Shown here piece after piece: positions 53,275 through 64,000 of a stretch of DNA of 64,000 bases. The DNA comes from Siphonodentalium dalli (lineage: Eukaryota > Mollusca > Scaphopoda > Gadilida > Siphonodentaliidae). Position 1 is the first letter of the stretch, and each line of letters begins with the position of its first letter. The notes beneath the pieces are model-generated. The model searched no databases. It was not told the DNA's origin and saw only the letters and a program-made list of their open reading frames with translations. The DNA lies in assembly GCA_032622095.1 (NCBI GenBank), contig CP136069.1:2391462-2455461 (forward strand), written 5' to 3'. The translations under genes and the position numbers were made by a program.

Positions 53275-53830
53275 AATGGTCAATTATTGAATTGGAGGGA
53301 TGTACATATAACAAAAGTACAGAAGGAGTCCTATTTATTGAGGGAGATGTTCATATATATAATAACGTTTGTTGAACTTATTATCTGAACATTTCCCACC
53401 GGATAACTAACTACCCATCATCACAGGGGCATGTAACGCGCTCCGCTGCCCGCCCCCTTTTGCGCTGCCCATATACGCCGCGGCTATATACGCGCCTGCT
53501 TCACGTTAATGGTAGTAATATAGGGATTAACTGCCCATCATTGAGTGTTTATGGTATGACAAAGGTTCCTTTATACAACACTCCCGTCAAACTCCACACA
53601 GCGCCCTCTACGCTATCGCTGCGATATCTCAGCGGAGCGATGGGAGATAACTCTGCCTGGAGTTTGCACTCCCGAGTTTGCACTCCCGTATGGAGCCTCA
53701 CGTGGAACCAAGTGCATCGTTATGGCTGTCTGGGGCTCCATACAGGTGTCGTCAAGGGTTAACATGGACTACACAAAGCTCAATAATGGTGTTTGTGTTC
53801 ATGATTTCCAATGATTGTGTTAGTACATTT
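53275..53830. other. unassigned DNA with one weak hairpin and one dispersed motif
   Basis: 53626-53656 is the inverted copy of the 34703-34733 motif. 53688-53750 (GTATGGAGCCTCACG...CTGTCTGGGGCTCCATAC) is a diverged GAGCCCCACA hairpin. No gene. Confidence 0.5.
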
Positions 53831-54288
53831 GTGACCCGTCATATCAAATCCAGTCGTTAGTCGGGATTTTTTTACCCTGTTCCAATGCATTCTCTTATAT
53901 ATGCGAGTCGACCATAGGTCGCCTCGCATATATAAGAGAATGCATTGGCCTAACAATTGTTTACAATTTTAATAATTTTTTCTTGTATTCTTTAACAATT
54001 TTATAATTTCACCCATACAAAGCCCCAGACAAACATGAGCAGACGACACTCTTCTATATGCTTCTATATATGTGTGGGGCTCCCTGCAGGGTAATGGATG
54101 TTTTTTATTTTATGTCCTAAAAATTGTAAGAAACATTTATTTAAAAAAAAATGAAAAAAAATTGTTAGGCCAATGCATTCTCTTATATATGCGAGGCGAC
54201 CCATGGTCGACTCACATATATACGAGAATGTATTGGCACAGGGTAAAAAAAATCCCGACTTACGACTGGATTTGATATGGCGGGTCAC
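53831..54288 (-). mobile_element. nested hairpin MITE, copy 3, inside a third outer inverted repeat
   Basis: The inner 360 bp matches copies 1 and 2 in the opposite orientation, including the central hairpin (54013-54092). The outer ~45-bp arms GTGACCCGTCATATCAAATC... / ...GATTTGATATGGCGGGTCAC are unique to this copy. ATTT flanks it at 53827-53830 and 54289-54292. Confidence 0.8.
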
Positions 54289-54429
54289 ATTTAGATATTT
54301 ATACCCGAGAACAGAAGATAACTTGAACATTGACTTTACTGGAAGTGGTCTGTCTTTAAAGGGATATATACTATATTCAAATGTTGTTGTTGATTTCTAT
54401 AGTCTCTGAGTCGTAGCATAAGTCGTAGC

Positions 54430-54553
54430 ATCCCCATCTCTCTCTCGCTCTTTCTCTCTCTCTCGCTCTTTCTCTCTCTCTCTCTCCCTCCCCCCTCTCT
54501 CCCCCTCTCTCTCTATCTCTCTACCTCTCTCTCTCTCTCTCTCTCTCTCTGTG

Positions 54554-54593
<40 letters not shown>

Positions 54594-54643
54594 TCTCTCT
54601 CTCTCTCTCCCCCTCTCTCTCTCCCTCTCTCTCTCTCTCTCTA
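54430..54643. repeat. CT-rich microsatellite
   Basis: CTCTCT with TCGCTCTTT and CCCC interruptions. Confidence 0.95.
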
Positions 54644-54879
54644 GCCACGTCACTGGACACACCCATTTCATACCACAAATTACGTGCACTTTATATATAT
54701 ACACTTATATCACATCAGCATATTGAGATGAAGGACACGACGCGGAAACGATTCGCTCACACCTTCAGAACTTCCTCTATGTTCGATAAATCATGTATAC
54801 CTGTCAAACGTTTGGTGCATTCGATATTTAAATTGTTCGGTCAAATGAGGCGTGTTCGGTGCTAGGGTATTGATTGTAC
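54644..54879. other. unassigned DNA
   Basis: No gene recognised. Confidence 0.4.
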
Positions 54880-54970
54880 CCCACGGGGCGCCTCACACAT
54901 ACCGGAGCATGAAGTGCGGAGTCACGCCGGAGTGTCGTCTGCTTCAATCTATATGGGGCGCTCCGTGGGT
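54880..54970 (+). repeat. ~90-bp hairpin element, GAGCCCCACA type, GC-richer variant
   Basis: CACGGGGCGCCTCACACATA ... GGAGTGTCGTCTGCTTC ... TATGGGGCGCTCCGTGGG. Core as at 3090, arms altered on both sides with pairing kept. Confidence 0.65.
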
Positions 54971-55189
54971 TTAAATGTGGCGTGTTCGACTCCAGGGTAT
55001 CGATTGTACACTATATGGATTGCAAATAGCTTCCACAGCAATTAACCTATATTATTCATCGTATTATACATCCTCATAGGGCCCAGCGGGTGCCTGTGTG
55101 TGTGTGCATGCATGGTGAAAAGAAATTGTACGCATATACTGAGCTTGCTATAAATGTATAGGGCTATCACATCGTATAGCAATATATAT

Positions 55190-55580
55190 ATATGTTACGG
55201 CCATGTTACGACCATCGTATATATATGTTACGGCCATGTTACGGCCATCGTATATATATGTTACGGCCATGTTACGGCCATCGTATATATATGTTACGGC
55301 CATGTTACGGCCATCGTATATATATGTTACGGCCATGTTACGGCCATCGTATATATATGTTACGGCCATGTTACGGCCATCGTATATATATGTTACGGCC
55401 ATCGTATATATATGTTACGGCCATGTTACGGCCATCGTATATATATGTTACGGCCATGTTACGGCCATCGTATATATATGTTACGGCCATGTTACGGCCA
55501 TCGTATATATATGTTACGGCAATGTTACGGCCATCGTATATATATGTTACGGCCATGTTACGGCCATCGTATATATATGG
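55190..55580 (+). repeat. 33-bp satellite of TTACGGCCATG and CGTATATATATG
   Basis: About 12 units: CGTATATATATGTTACGGCC then ATGTTACGGCCAT. The 33-bp period keeps all plus-strand frames open, giving YGHVTAIVYIC-type repeats. Confidence 0.95.
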
Positions 55581-55689
55581 ATACATTTAATTGTATAATA
55601 TAAATAATATAATGTATGGGGAAGAGCGAAGCTCAGTATATCAGATATCAATGCATTGTTCACGTACATGTATGCAGGGACAAAAATCG

Positions 55690-57475
55690 TATCGAAATGG
55701 CCATGTTACGGCTATGCTATATACGACAATCGTATATACGGCCATGCTACGGCCATGTTACGGCCATCGTATATACGACCATGTTACGGCCATGTTATGG
55801 CCATCGTATATACGGCCATGTTACGACCATCGTATATTATACGACCATGTTACGGCCATGTTATGGCCATCGTATATACGACCATGTTACGACCATCGTA
55901 TATACGACCATATTACGGCCATGTTACGGCCATCGTATATACGGCCATGTTATGACCATGTTACGACCATCGTATACACGGCCATGTTGCGGCCATGTTA
56001 CGGCCATGTTACGGCCATCGTATATACGACCATGTTACGGCCATCGTATATACGGCCATGTTATGGCCATCGTATATACGACCATGTTACGGCCATGTTA
56101 CGACCATCGTATATATGGCCATGTTACGACCATCGTATATACGACCATGTTACGGCCATCGTATATACGGCCATGTTACGACCATGTTACGGCCATCGTA
56201 TGTACGGCCATGTTACGGCCATCGTATATCCGGCCATGTTACGACCATGTTACGACCATCGTACATACGACTATGTTACGGCCATCGTATATACGGCCAT
56301 CGTATATACGGCCATGTTACGGCCATCGTATATACGGCGATGTTGCGGCCATGTTATGGCCATCGTATATACGGCCATGTTACGGCCATGTTATGGCCAT
56401 CGTATATACGACCATGTTACGGCCATGTTACGACCATTGTATATACGGCCATGTTACGGCCATGTTACGGCCATCGTATATACGACCATGTTACGGCCAT
56501 GTTACGACCATCGTATATACGGCCACGTTACGACCATCGTATATACGGCCATGTTACGGCCATGTTATGGCCATCGTATATACGGCCATGTTACGGCCAT
56601 CGTATATACGACCATGTTACGGCCATGCTACGGCCATCGTATATACGTCCATGTTACAGCCATGTTACGGCCATCGTATATAAGGCCATGTTACGGCCAT
56701 GTTACGACCATCGTATATACGGCCATGTTACGGCCATCGTATATACGGCCATGTTACGGCCGTGTTACGGCCATCGTATATACGACCATGTTACGGCCAT
56801 GTTACGGCCATCGTATATACGGCCATGTTACGGCCATCGTATATACGGCCATGTTACGGCCATCGTATATACGGCCATGTTACGACCATGTTACGGCAAC
56901 CGTATATACGACCATGTTACGGCCATCGGATATACGACCATCGTTTATACGACCATGTTACGGCCATGGTACGACCATGTTACGGCCATGTTACGGCCAT
57001 GTTACGACCATGTTACGGCCATCGTATATGCGGCCATGTTACGGCCATGGTACGACCATGTTACGGCCATGTTACGACCATGTTGCGGCCATCGTATATA
57101 CGGCCATGTTACGGCCATGTTACGGCCATCGTATATACGGCCATGTTACGACCATATTACAATCATCGTATATACGGCCATGTTACGGCCATCGTGTATA
57201 CGGCCATGTTAAGACCATGTTACGGCCATCGTATATACGACCATGTTACGGCCATCGTATATACGACCATGTTACGACCATCGTATATACGACCATGTTA
57301 CGACCATGTTACGGCCATCGTATATACGGCCATGTTACGGCCATCGTATATACGGCCATGTTACGGCCATGTTACGGCAATCGTATATACGGCCATGTTG
57401 CGGCCATGTTACGGCCATCGTATATACGGCCATGTCACGGCCATCGTATATACGACAATATTGCGGCCATGTTAC
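55690..57475 (+). repeat. irregular TACGGCCATG / CGTATATACGGCC satellite
   Basis: Mix of 11-bp (CATGTTACGGC) and 15-bp (CATCGTATATACGGC) modules with ACGACC variants. A 637-codon open frame (55591-57504) and others overlap in all plus frames because no module order creates stops; not a gene. Confidence 0.92.
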
Positions 57476-57696
57476 GAATGGAATTCAACTCAGATCAAGC
57501 TTGAAAATCAGTTCCGATTTCCGCCCATGTCGGAATTTGAACCCCACAATTATTATCAGCCTTGATTTGTTGTTTGTTTCTAGAGAGTTTTTATTTAATA
57601 ACATTACCATGTGTTATATCCCAGTTGCTATTCAATACAATTTGTGCGTTTTTATTTGTGCTCAAGTCTTGAAATAGTGAGCCTGTCATTTTCAGA

Positions 57697-57895
57697 ATGA
57701 GGTCCCCAGAGGGTGAATTTAGTGATGTTATCCCGCACAGTGGGAGCCTCATTCTGCTAAGGCCTAATTATAAGCAGAATGAGGTCACCAGAGGGTGAAT
57801 TTGGTGATGTTAGCCCGCTATGCAGGATAGCATCACTAAATTCACCCTCTGGTGAACTCATTCTGCAAATGACAGACACACTATTTCAAGGCTTG
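57697..57895. repeat. GCAGAATGAGG hairpin repeat, copy 4
   Basis: 57774-57867 is an almost perfect hairpin: GCAGAATGAGGTCACCAGAG, GGTGAATTTGGTGATG and the inverted CATCACTAAATTCACCCTCT, GGTGAACTCATTCTGC, with a short loop around AGCCCGCTATGCAGGAT. Confidence 0.8.
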
Positions 57896-58184
57896 TTTGC
57901 TCTCTCAATTAAGTTGCTATATATGGATCATATATGTGATATATCATGATATTGAATGCAATTGCATTCAGGTATAAGCTCACGGCGCCCATCGATACCT
58001 TCAAAGTGCGGCTGGGTTAATTAGCAATAAACCAGTTACATGTAAACACACACCTCAAAACTCCCACATTTACATACAGAATTATGTTCAATGTGAAATC
58101 TCGAGTAAACAGGTGTTGTGTGGGGCCATAAACATCCTCTGAATCGGTAGACTCGCGAGCGCATGTGGTGAAATATTATCTGTT
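57896..58184. other. unassigned DNA
   Basis: No gene recognised. Confidence 0.4.
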
Positions 58185-58352
58185 GGAGATAAGCCGAGTT
58201 TTTGCCTGCATGTGTTTCCGACGATCTCCGGCATGGACCGAGGCATGCCGAGAAATATCTATGATTTAAGCATAGTTTTTACCTCGGGTGTTTCCTGCCA
58301 TTTCCGGCATGGACCGGCTTACCGGGGCATGTCGTGAAATATCTATGATTTA

Positions 58353-58937
58353 GAGGGGTACTGTACGCCATTTTCAATAAATTCCCGGTGATAACAACGA
58401 CCTATTATCGATACTATATAGAAATATAAGTAATTTGAGTCGAAGATGTATTTTGTAAACGCTCAGGTTAATAGGCTATCTTAAAATTTAATAATTTAAA
58501 AGTTAATAATTTAATATAAATTGATTTTATGGCTCCAGCCATAAAATGGCGTCTCTTAAAATTCGAATTTCCGTGTACAAAACGTAATCAAATTATAATT
58601 GAGGGATACTGGATTATTAAAACAATTGCACACACGATCGTTTGAAACATTATGCTTATACGGGGAGAAAACCCAAGCCACTCATTGACTAGTGACGATA
58701 CACTAATTTAAATGAGTATATGGGACTACTAAGCAAATAATATAATGTTTATTTGATTCATTTGGTTGAAAACTGTAAAAAAAAAACGACAATTTGTATT
58801 TTTGCATTCCGGTAAATTTACCATCCGTAACAATACTTCGTACTCAACAGATTTTCAAAAAATGGAAAAGTTGTTACCTTATTCTACGACTCGGGGATTA
58901 TAGAAACCAACAACAACATATTGGGTACAGTACCCCT
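58353..58937. mobile_element. 585-bp element with GGGGTACTGTAC ends in a TTA target
   Basis: GAGGGGTACTGTACGCC at the left and GGGTACAGTACCCCT at the right. TTA at 58350-58352 and 58938-58940 is present once in uninterrupted units (GATTTAAGCATAG), so it is the duplicated target. A 3-bp TWA target suits PIF/Harbinger; no transposase. Confidence 0.75.
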
Positions 58938-59339
58938 TTAAGCATAGTTTTTACCTCGGGTGTTTCCGGTCATTTCCGGCATAAACCGGCTTACCGGGGC
59001 ATGTGGGAAATATCTATGATTTAAGCATAGTTTACACCTCGGCGTTTCCGGTCATATCCAACATGAACTGGCTTACTGGGGCATATCGTGAAATATCTAT
59101 GATTTAAGCATAGTTTTACCTCGGGTGTTTCCGGTCATCTCCGACATGGACCGACTTACCGCGGCATGTCGTGAAATATATATGATTTAAGCATATTATT
59201 ACCTCGGTTGTTTCCGGCCATTTCAGGCATGGACTGGCTTACCGGGACATGTGAAATATCTATGATATTTAAGCATAGTTTACACCTCGTGTGTTTCCGG
59301 CCATCTCATGGACCGCCTTATTCGGGCGTATGTGGTTAA

Positions 59340-59817
59340 AGGTACTCAACCCGTAAAGAGGGTCCCCATCTCAACAGATTCCAACAACAACAATCCGATC
59401 AGAGGGTCCTTTATTACTATTTCTTTGGCTTTGGGTAAAAAATATTTGATTCGAGTCGAGGAACCCATCAAACAAAGCTCAGAGTTATTAGATATTGATT
59501 TTTGAAAATTCTTATATTCTCGAGATAAGTACTTATAACTGCCGTCAATTTGCTAACACGCTCGAGATTTTACGCCAAAATTCTATTCAAACAGACAAGG
59601 ATGGATAACTCTATAATCAAGTGGGTAATAATAACGAATTTTGTACTGTCTACTGGGCCAGAAAGAATTCCCGATAATGAAAAATAATAGATTTCTAAAA
59701 TCGATATCTAACAAATCTGAGCTTTGATGGGTGACTTCCTCGACTCGAATCAAATATTTTTGACCCCGGAAGCCATTGAAATAGTAATTGAGAGGAGTTT
59801 TATCGGGTTGAGTACCT
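59340..59817. mobile_element. 478-bp TTAA-flanked inverted-repeat element, best copy
   Basis: AGGTACTCAACCCG / CGGGTTGAGTACCT ends, TTAA at 59336-59339 and 59818-59821. Inverted similarity extends inward ~150 bp (AAAAAATATTTGATTCGAGT / ACTCGAATCAAATATTTTTG). Family also at 1146 and 35270. Confidence 0.8.
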
Positions 59818-59935
59818 TTAAATTTATAGATTTAAGTGTAGTTTTTACCTCGGGTGTTTCCGGCAATCTCCGGAATCGGTCGGCCCATGGACGCATATAG
59901 TGAAATATCCATGGAAGAGCGTGGTTTTTAGCTCA

Positions 59936-62900
59936 CCTGAGACGAAGTCTCCGGTGGAGCTATAGTCATCACTCGTCGTCCGTCCGTCTGTCTGTCTGTC
60001 CGTCTGTCCGTCCGTCAACTTTTTAAAAAACATCTTCTCCACTGAAACCATCATACCGAATTGGTTCATATTTGGTGTGGATGTTCCCTAGGTGACTCTC
60101 ATTCAGATTTGTTCAAATGAGGTCACCAAGTCAAATAGTCTTGATGTCAGGACCATAACTATTTTTCCACATAGTAATTCTTAAAACGACTTCTTTTCTG
60201 AAGTTGTCGGGCCGAATGGGTTCATATTTGGTATTAGGGTACCTTGGGTGACTGTGGTTCATATTTGAGAAACCAGAGCCATAACTCTATTCCTCCATAG
60301 TAATTCTTAAAATGACTTCTTTTCAGAAAACATTGGGTCGATTTAGCTTATATTTGGTACGGAGGGACATTGGGTGACTGGGGTTCAGATTTGTTCAAAT
60401 TGGGTGACTGGGTCAAATAGGCGCAGAGCCAGGTACATAACTCTAAAAACAAAAAACCACACATAGGCATGAGCTATCCAATGCTGTGACCTAAGTATTT
60501 TTTGTCCGATTGTGTTCATATTTGATATGTAGGTTTATAATGACACACCCCTCACCTGTATAGTTTTTGGTATCGATTGGTTGATCAGTTTAGAACATAA
60601 TTAACCCTGCACACAAATGCTATCTGATGCATCTCAGTCAAAACAATTTCTTCTAATCTGCCTCATATTTCTTACCTAGGTCTTTCTTAGCACTTTCTTC
60701 ATCTGTATGGATTTTGGTATTGTTTATTTAACCCTTTCCACTCTTTTTTAAAAATATAATTCATCCAAGCCAGGATGACTCAAACATTTTTCATCTGATC
60801 GACACCAAATTTGGTATATAAATTTCTGACCCCTAAATACAAATCAAGTTCGAATATGGGTTTGATCCCATATATTTTAACAGAGTTATGACCCTTTATA
60901 ACTCATCTGTTTGTCATGTGCTATGAAAGTCTTTAAGAGAAGATTTCTCCATTGAGCACCAACTATGTTATTGAATGAGATGATATAGCTACTGACACCT
61001 GATTCTATTAAGGCCACAATGTTATCTCAAGCTTCTCTGCCTGCCATCAGAGATAATATATACTACATGGCCATGCTATAATGTCTACTGTGTATGAAAT
61101 GGGACCTTATCTTAGCTGACAGCTGTTGATAAATACATAACAGATAATGTTTATTTGTTTCATTCATTTCAATTTAAATTATATTAATTCCCATGTGCTG
61201 TATTCTAGGCAAGTGTTATATTATGTTTATCTAGGCTATTAACTTCTTTTCATCTGTGATAATGATGTGTGATATTTATGATTTCAAGGAACAATTATCA
61301 CAGATCAATGAATCTCATAGATTGGCATTTACATTTGGTTCAAATAGGGGCAGAGATAGGAGATTTGAAACTCCTGCACCCACCCTGTCTATGCTATGAA
61401 TTCATGTTTGGTACTCATAATTTTGATATAAACTGGTATGATCAGTAAGGTTTTGATAAATTTCCAACAGTTGATGATCTTTTGTTCAGATAGGGTCAAA
61501 TAGGGGAAATGCCAGGGTCATACTTTCCCTCTATAGTAACCCTTGAAAAGTTTTCTTTGAAAGAATTGCCAGGTCTATTTTGATAGCTCACATTTAATAT
61601 TGAGGCTCCTTTGGTAATTCATGATATGTCTTGGCAAGAACCAAATGGCCTACATGTCTTGCATATATTTGGTATGAAATGATCTTGGGTGACAGGAATT
61701 CATATTTGTGAAAATGTGATCACAGAATCAATTGAGGGCAGACTAAGGGACATAACTCTCTATACTAATTCTTAAAATGTGTTTGCAAGAATTAGTTGGC
61801 TTATTTAGCATGGAATGTTCTTGTTTGATTGAAATTCAGATTTGTTAAAATGGGGTCACCAGGTCAAGTAAGGCCCAAGCGAAAGTCTGTTTCCCGTCAT
61901 AATAATTCTTAATATGCTTCCTTCACAAGAACCCCCATCAGGTCTATTTTACTGATAATTAGTATGAAGGGTTCTTTGGTGACTGGGATTCAAATTTTGA
62001 TATAAACTGGTATTATCAGTAAGGTTTTGATAAATTTCCATAGTTGGATATCTTTTGTTCAGATAGGGTCAAATAGAGGAAAGGCCAGGGTCATACTTTC
62101 CCTCTATAGTAACCCTTGAAAAGTCTTCTTTGAAAGAATTGCCAGGTCTATTTTAATAGCTCACATTTAATATTCAGGCTCCTTTGGTAATTCATGATAT
62201 GTCTTTGCAAGAACCAAATGGCCTACATGTACATGTCTTTTGCTTATATTTGGTATGAAATGACCTTGGGTGACACAAATTCAGATTTGTGAAAATGGGA
62301 TAACAGAATCAAATAAGGGCAGAGTAAGGGACACATCTCTCCATAGTAATTCTTAAAACGTGTTTGCAAGAATTGGTTGGCTTATTTAGCATGGAATGTT
62401 CTTGTTTGATTGGAATTCAGATTGGTTAAAATGGGGTCAAGAGGTCAAGTAAGGCCCAAGCGAAAGACTGTTTCCCTTCATAATAATTCTTAATATGCTT
62501 CCTTCACAAGAACCATCAGGTCTATTTTACTGATAATTAGTATGAAGGGTTCTTTGGTGACTGGGATTCAAGTTTATTCAGATTTGGTCACCAGGTTATA
62601 ACAGGCAGGACCAGGGACATAACTATTTGTCTCTGCAGTAATTCTTTAAATTTCTTCATGAGAGGTTGGACTATATAGCTTACATATAGTATGGAAGGTC
62701 CTTTGGTGACTGAGATACATATTTGTTAAAATGAGGTCAACCTGTCAAGAAATGGCGGGCTATGGGGACTTAACACTTATGTGTCTAATAAAATCATTAA
62801 AATATAAAATTCTTTAAAGCACCTACCTTGGAACTACCTGACTGATTAATCTGGGTGTTTTGGGTCCATGGATATTTGGGCTTCAACATGTCTAAATAGT

Positions 62901-62990
62901 TTTATAAACAGGCACTTGTGAGATTGGAAATTTCCAACAATTGAGAAAGTTGGAGATGTCAGTTGTGAAATTCCAACTTAAGACTTGGGA
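59936..62990. repeat. long degenerate tandem-core element with terminal hairpin
   Basis: Opens with TTTAGCTCACCTGAGACGAA, pairing to GTCTCCGGTGGAGCTA, then CGTCGTCCGTCCGTCTGTCT microsatellite, then 3 kb of diverged units (TTCATATTTGGTATGAA, GGTGACTGGGATTCA, GGTCA, ATAGTAATTCTTAAAATG). The AGCTCACCTGAG hairpin plus CCGTCTGTC start is, to my recollection, a widespread molluscan repeat. No gene. Confidence 0.65.
61422..62568. repeat. 572-bp tandem duplication inside the degenerate element
   Basis: 61422-61993 and 61994-62568 share long identical runs (GATATAAACTGGTAT, AAAGAATTGCCAGGTCTATT, CAAGTAAGGCCCAAGCGAAA). Confidence 0.85.
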
Positions 62991-63699
62991 GTCTGGAGCC
63001 CGGTCGGGAGGGGGCATGAGCTGGATGAGGGGGGGGGGTGATCAGTAGTGTACAGTTGGTAATTTGAAAGGAGATATTCACCGATCTAAATACATGAAGC
63101 CTCTCTATCCACATATCCTGTATAGATCTACTTCTTTTAAAGTGATTTTGAAAAGTTCTGACTGTTATGGTCTCCAGAGTCCTGGTCTTATCAGTCTTTG
63201 CAGTCTGGTGAGCGACCCCACAGTCTTTGACTGTCTTGTTTACATCGAATGATCTCTTGGGGCCAGCATGTGTTTGCCGTATACTTTAGACAATTGTTAA
63301 TTGTGGTTCTCCAGATTCAGGAATATTCGTAAGCTTACAGATATTTCTGGCACTGCTCTCTAAATGTTGATTGTGTAAATCCCTGAAGACTAATATGATT
63401 GCATGCCTGCGTGCCAAGATGAACACGTTATCGCTGAGTGCACCACGGGGGCTTAGGTACATTTCTTGGTTTTCCTCTGCTTTGTTTGATGAGAATGTAT
63501 TATTCAAAGCGAATCGTAAACATTGTCATTAAAATTTCATGTTCATACATAATAAATTGTATCTAATACTTATATAAGTATATCATATGTATATTGTATA
63601 CATATATTTGCACACGAGAATATATATATATATATATATGTATACAGAAATATGTGTATATAAATTCACATGGAAAACTCCATAGATCAGTGTACTATC
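62991..63699. other. unassigned DNA with TA microsatellite
   Basis: G10 near 63031; TA-rich run 63610-63640. No gene recognised; it may include the 3' UTR of the LINE fragment to its right. Confidence 0.5.
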
Positions 63700-64000
63700 T
63701 TAGTTGTATTCTTTAAAAAAATGTTTCAAATAAATGCTAACGTTGTTCTTCAATATTGATATATTTTCAATCGCAAGGAGGCCATATAACTTTTCTAGTG
63801 AAGGGTTCAACCAGTAATAGTCAGGAATGTATTTTCTTCTGAGTGTGACCAAACTATCGCAGATCAAAAGAATATGATACTCGTCACATGTTTCCGAACC
63901 GCACATTTTGCATTGTAAACTCTCGTGTTTTCGGCAACTTTTCGCCATCTTGAAAGCTCGTTTGGCAGTCTATGGTTTGTTGTCCTAAATTTCAACAGAG
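63700..64000 (-). pseudogene. LINE C-terminal fragment, frameshifted, leaving the window
   Basis: On the minus strand, 63700-63948 encodes LQCKMCGSETCDEYHILLIC and RRKYIPDYYWLNPSLEKLYG, ending HFFKEYN. CxxC...YH.LL.C followed by LR.KYI..YY...PS..K is the C-terminal cysteine motif of many invertebrate LINE proteins. Upstream to 64000 a different frame reads LKFRTTNHRLPNELSRWRKV, which is the block that normally precedes the cysteines (FRxxNHRLPxExxRW), so a frameshift lies near 63925-63950. The remainder of the LINE lies beyond the right edge. Family distinct from the other three LINE copies in the window by sequence. Dead fragment. Confidence 0.75.

Larger units (their letters stand above)
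58185..59935 (+). repeat. ~85-bp minisatellite split by two insertions
   Basis: Units of AAGCATAGTTTTTACCTCGG, GTGTTTCCGGCCATTTCCGG, CATGGACCGGCTTACCGGGG and CATGTCGTGAAATATCTATG. About eight units: two before 58352, five at 58938-59335, one at 59822-59935. Confidence 0.85.

Noticed and set aside
55591-57504. 637-codon gene
   Set aside because: Low-complexity modules without stops; no conserved domain and similar frames exist in parallel. Listed only as an observation.
63286-63507. 73-codon minus-strand frame
   Set aside because: No motif; downstream of the LINE stop codon and probably in its 3' flank.

Overview
This is animal nuclear DNA, probably from a lophotrochozoan and most likely a mollusc. 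That rests on intron-containing gene structure, several non-LTR retrotransposons of EN-RT type, a tRNA-derived SINE, and tandem-core elements with GACAGACA-type microsatellites and terminal hairpins of the kind I associate with molluscan genomes. No bacterial or organellar feature is present. The species assignment is inference.

Only one host gene is recognisable. Three coding exons of a zeta-crystallin/quinone oxidoreductase (CRYZ) gene lie on the minus strand in 174-3848; the rest of the gene runs off the left edge. Its introns are full of repeats, and one intron is built largely from minisatellites that copy its own splice-site flanks.

4072-14484 is a chain of Helitron-like elements. They have 5' TC, 3' CTAG and a GC-rich hairpin just before CTAG, and they abut head to tail. 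A 3.25 kb LINE (EN and RT split by one in-frame stop) sits in one junction.

15451-32033 is the most unusual part. A 407-bp foldback element is followed by a 14.2 kb inverted-repeat unit (16044-30230) flanked by TTAATAA on both sides. It contains about 71 copies of a 142-bp satellite and about 43 of a 39-bp satellite; the order then flips at 28070 into about 17 inverted 39-bp and 8 inverted 142-bp copies. A 28-copy 53-bp satellite follows, each unit starting with the same TGCTGAATAGG that ends the big element.

32-43 kb holds a SINE with 14-bp target duplications, nested inverted-repeat elements of which a third copy lies at 53.8 kb, a foldback element full of AGCTAATTAGCT, and a 5'-truncated LINE with 12-bp target duplications.

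43-50.8 kb is a nearly full-length LINE with a 2A-like motif. It is interrupted by a frameshift and by a 3.26 kb inverted-repeat insertion that duplicated ATGTATAT. 50.8-64 kb holds further MITE-like elements, a 160-bp tandem element, a TACGGCC satellite, an 85-bp minisatellite with two clean insertions, a long low-identity repeat field, and a LINE 3' end leaving the right edge.

Overall this is repeat-dominated DNA in which inverted-repeat elements and tandem arrays are built from each other. The long reading frames in the satellites are by-products of repeat composition, not genes.
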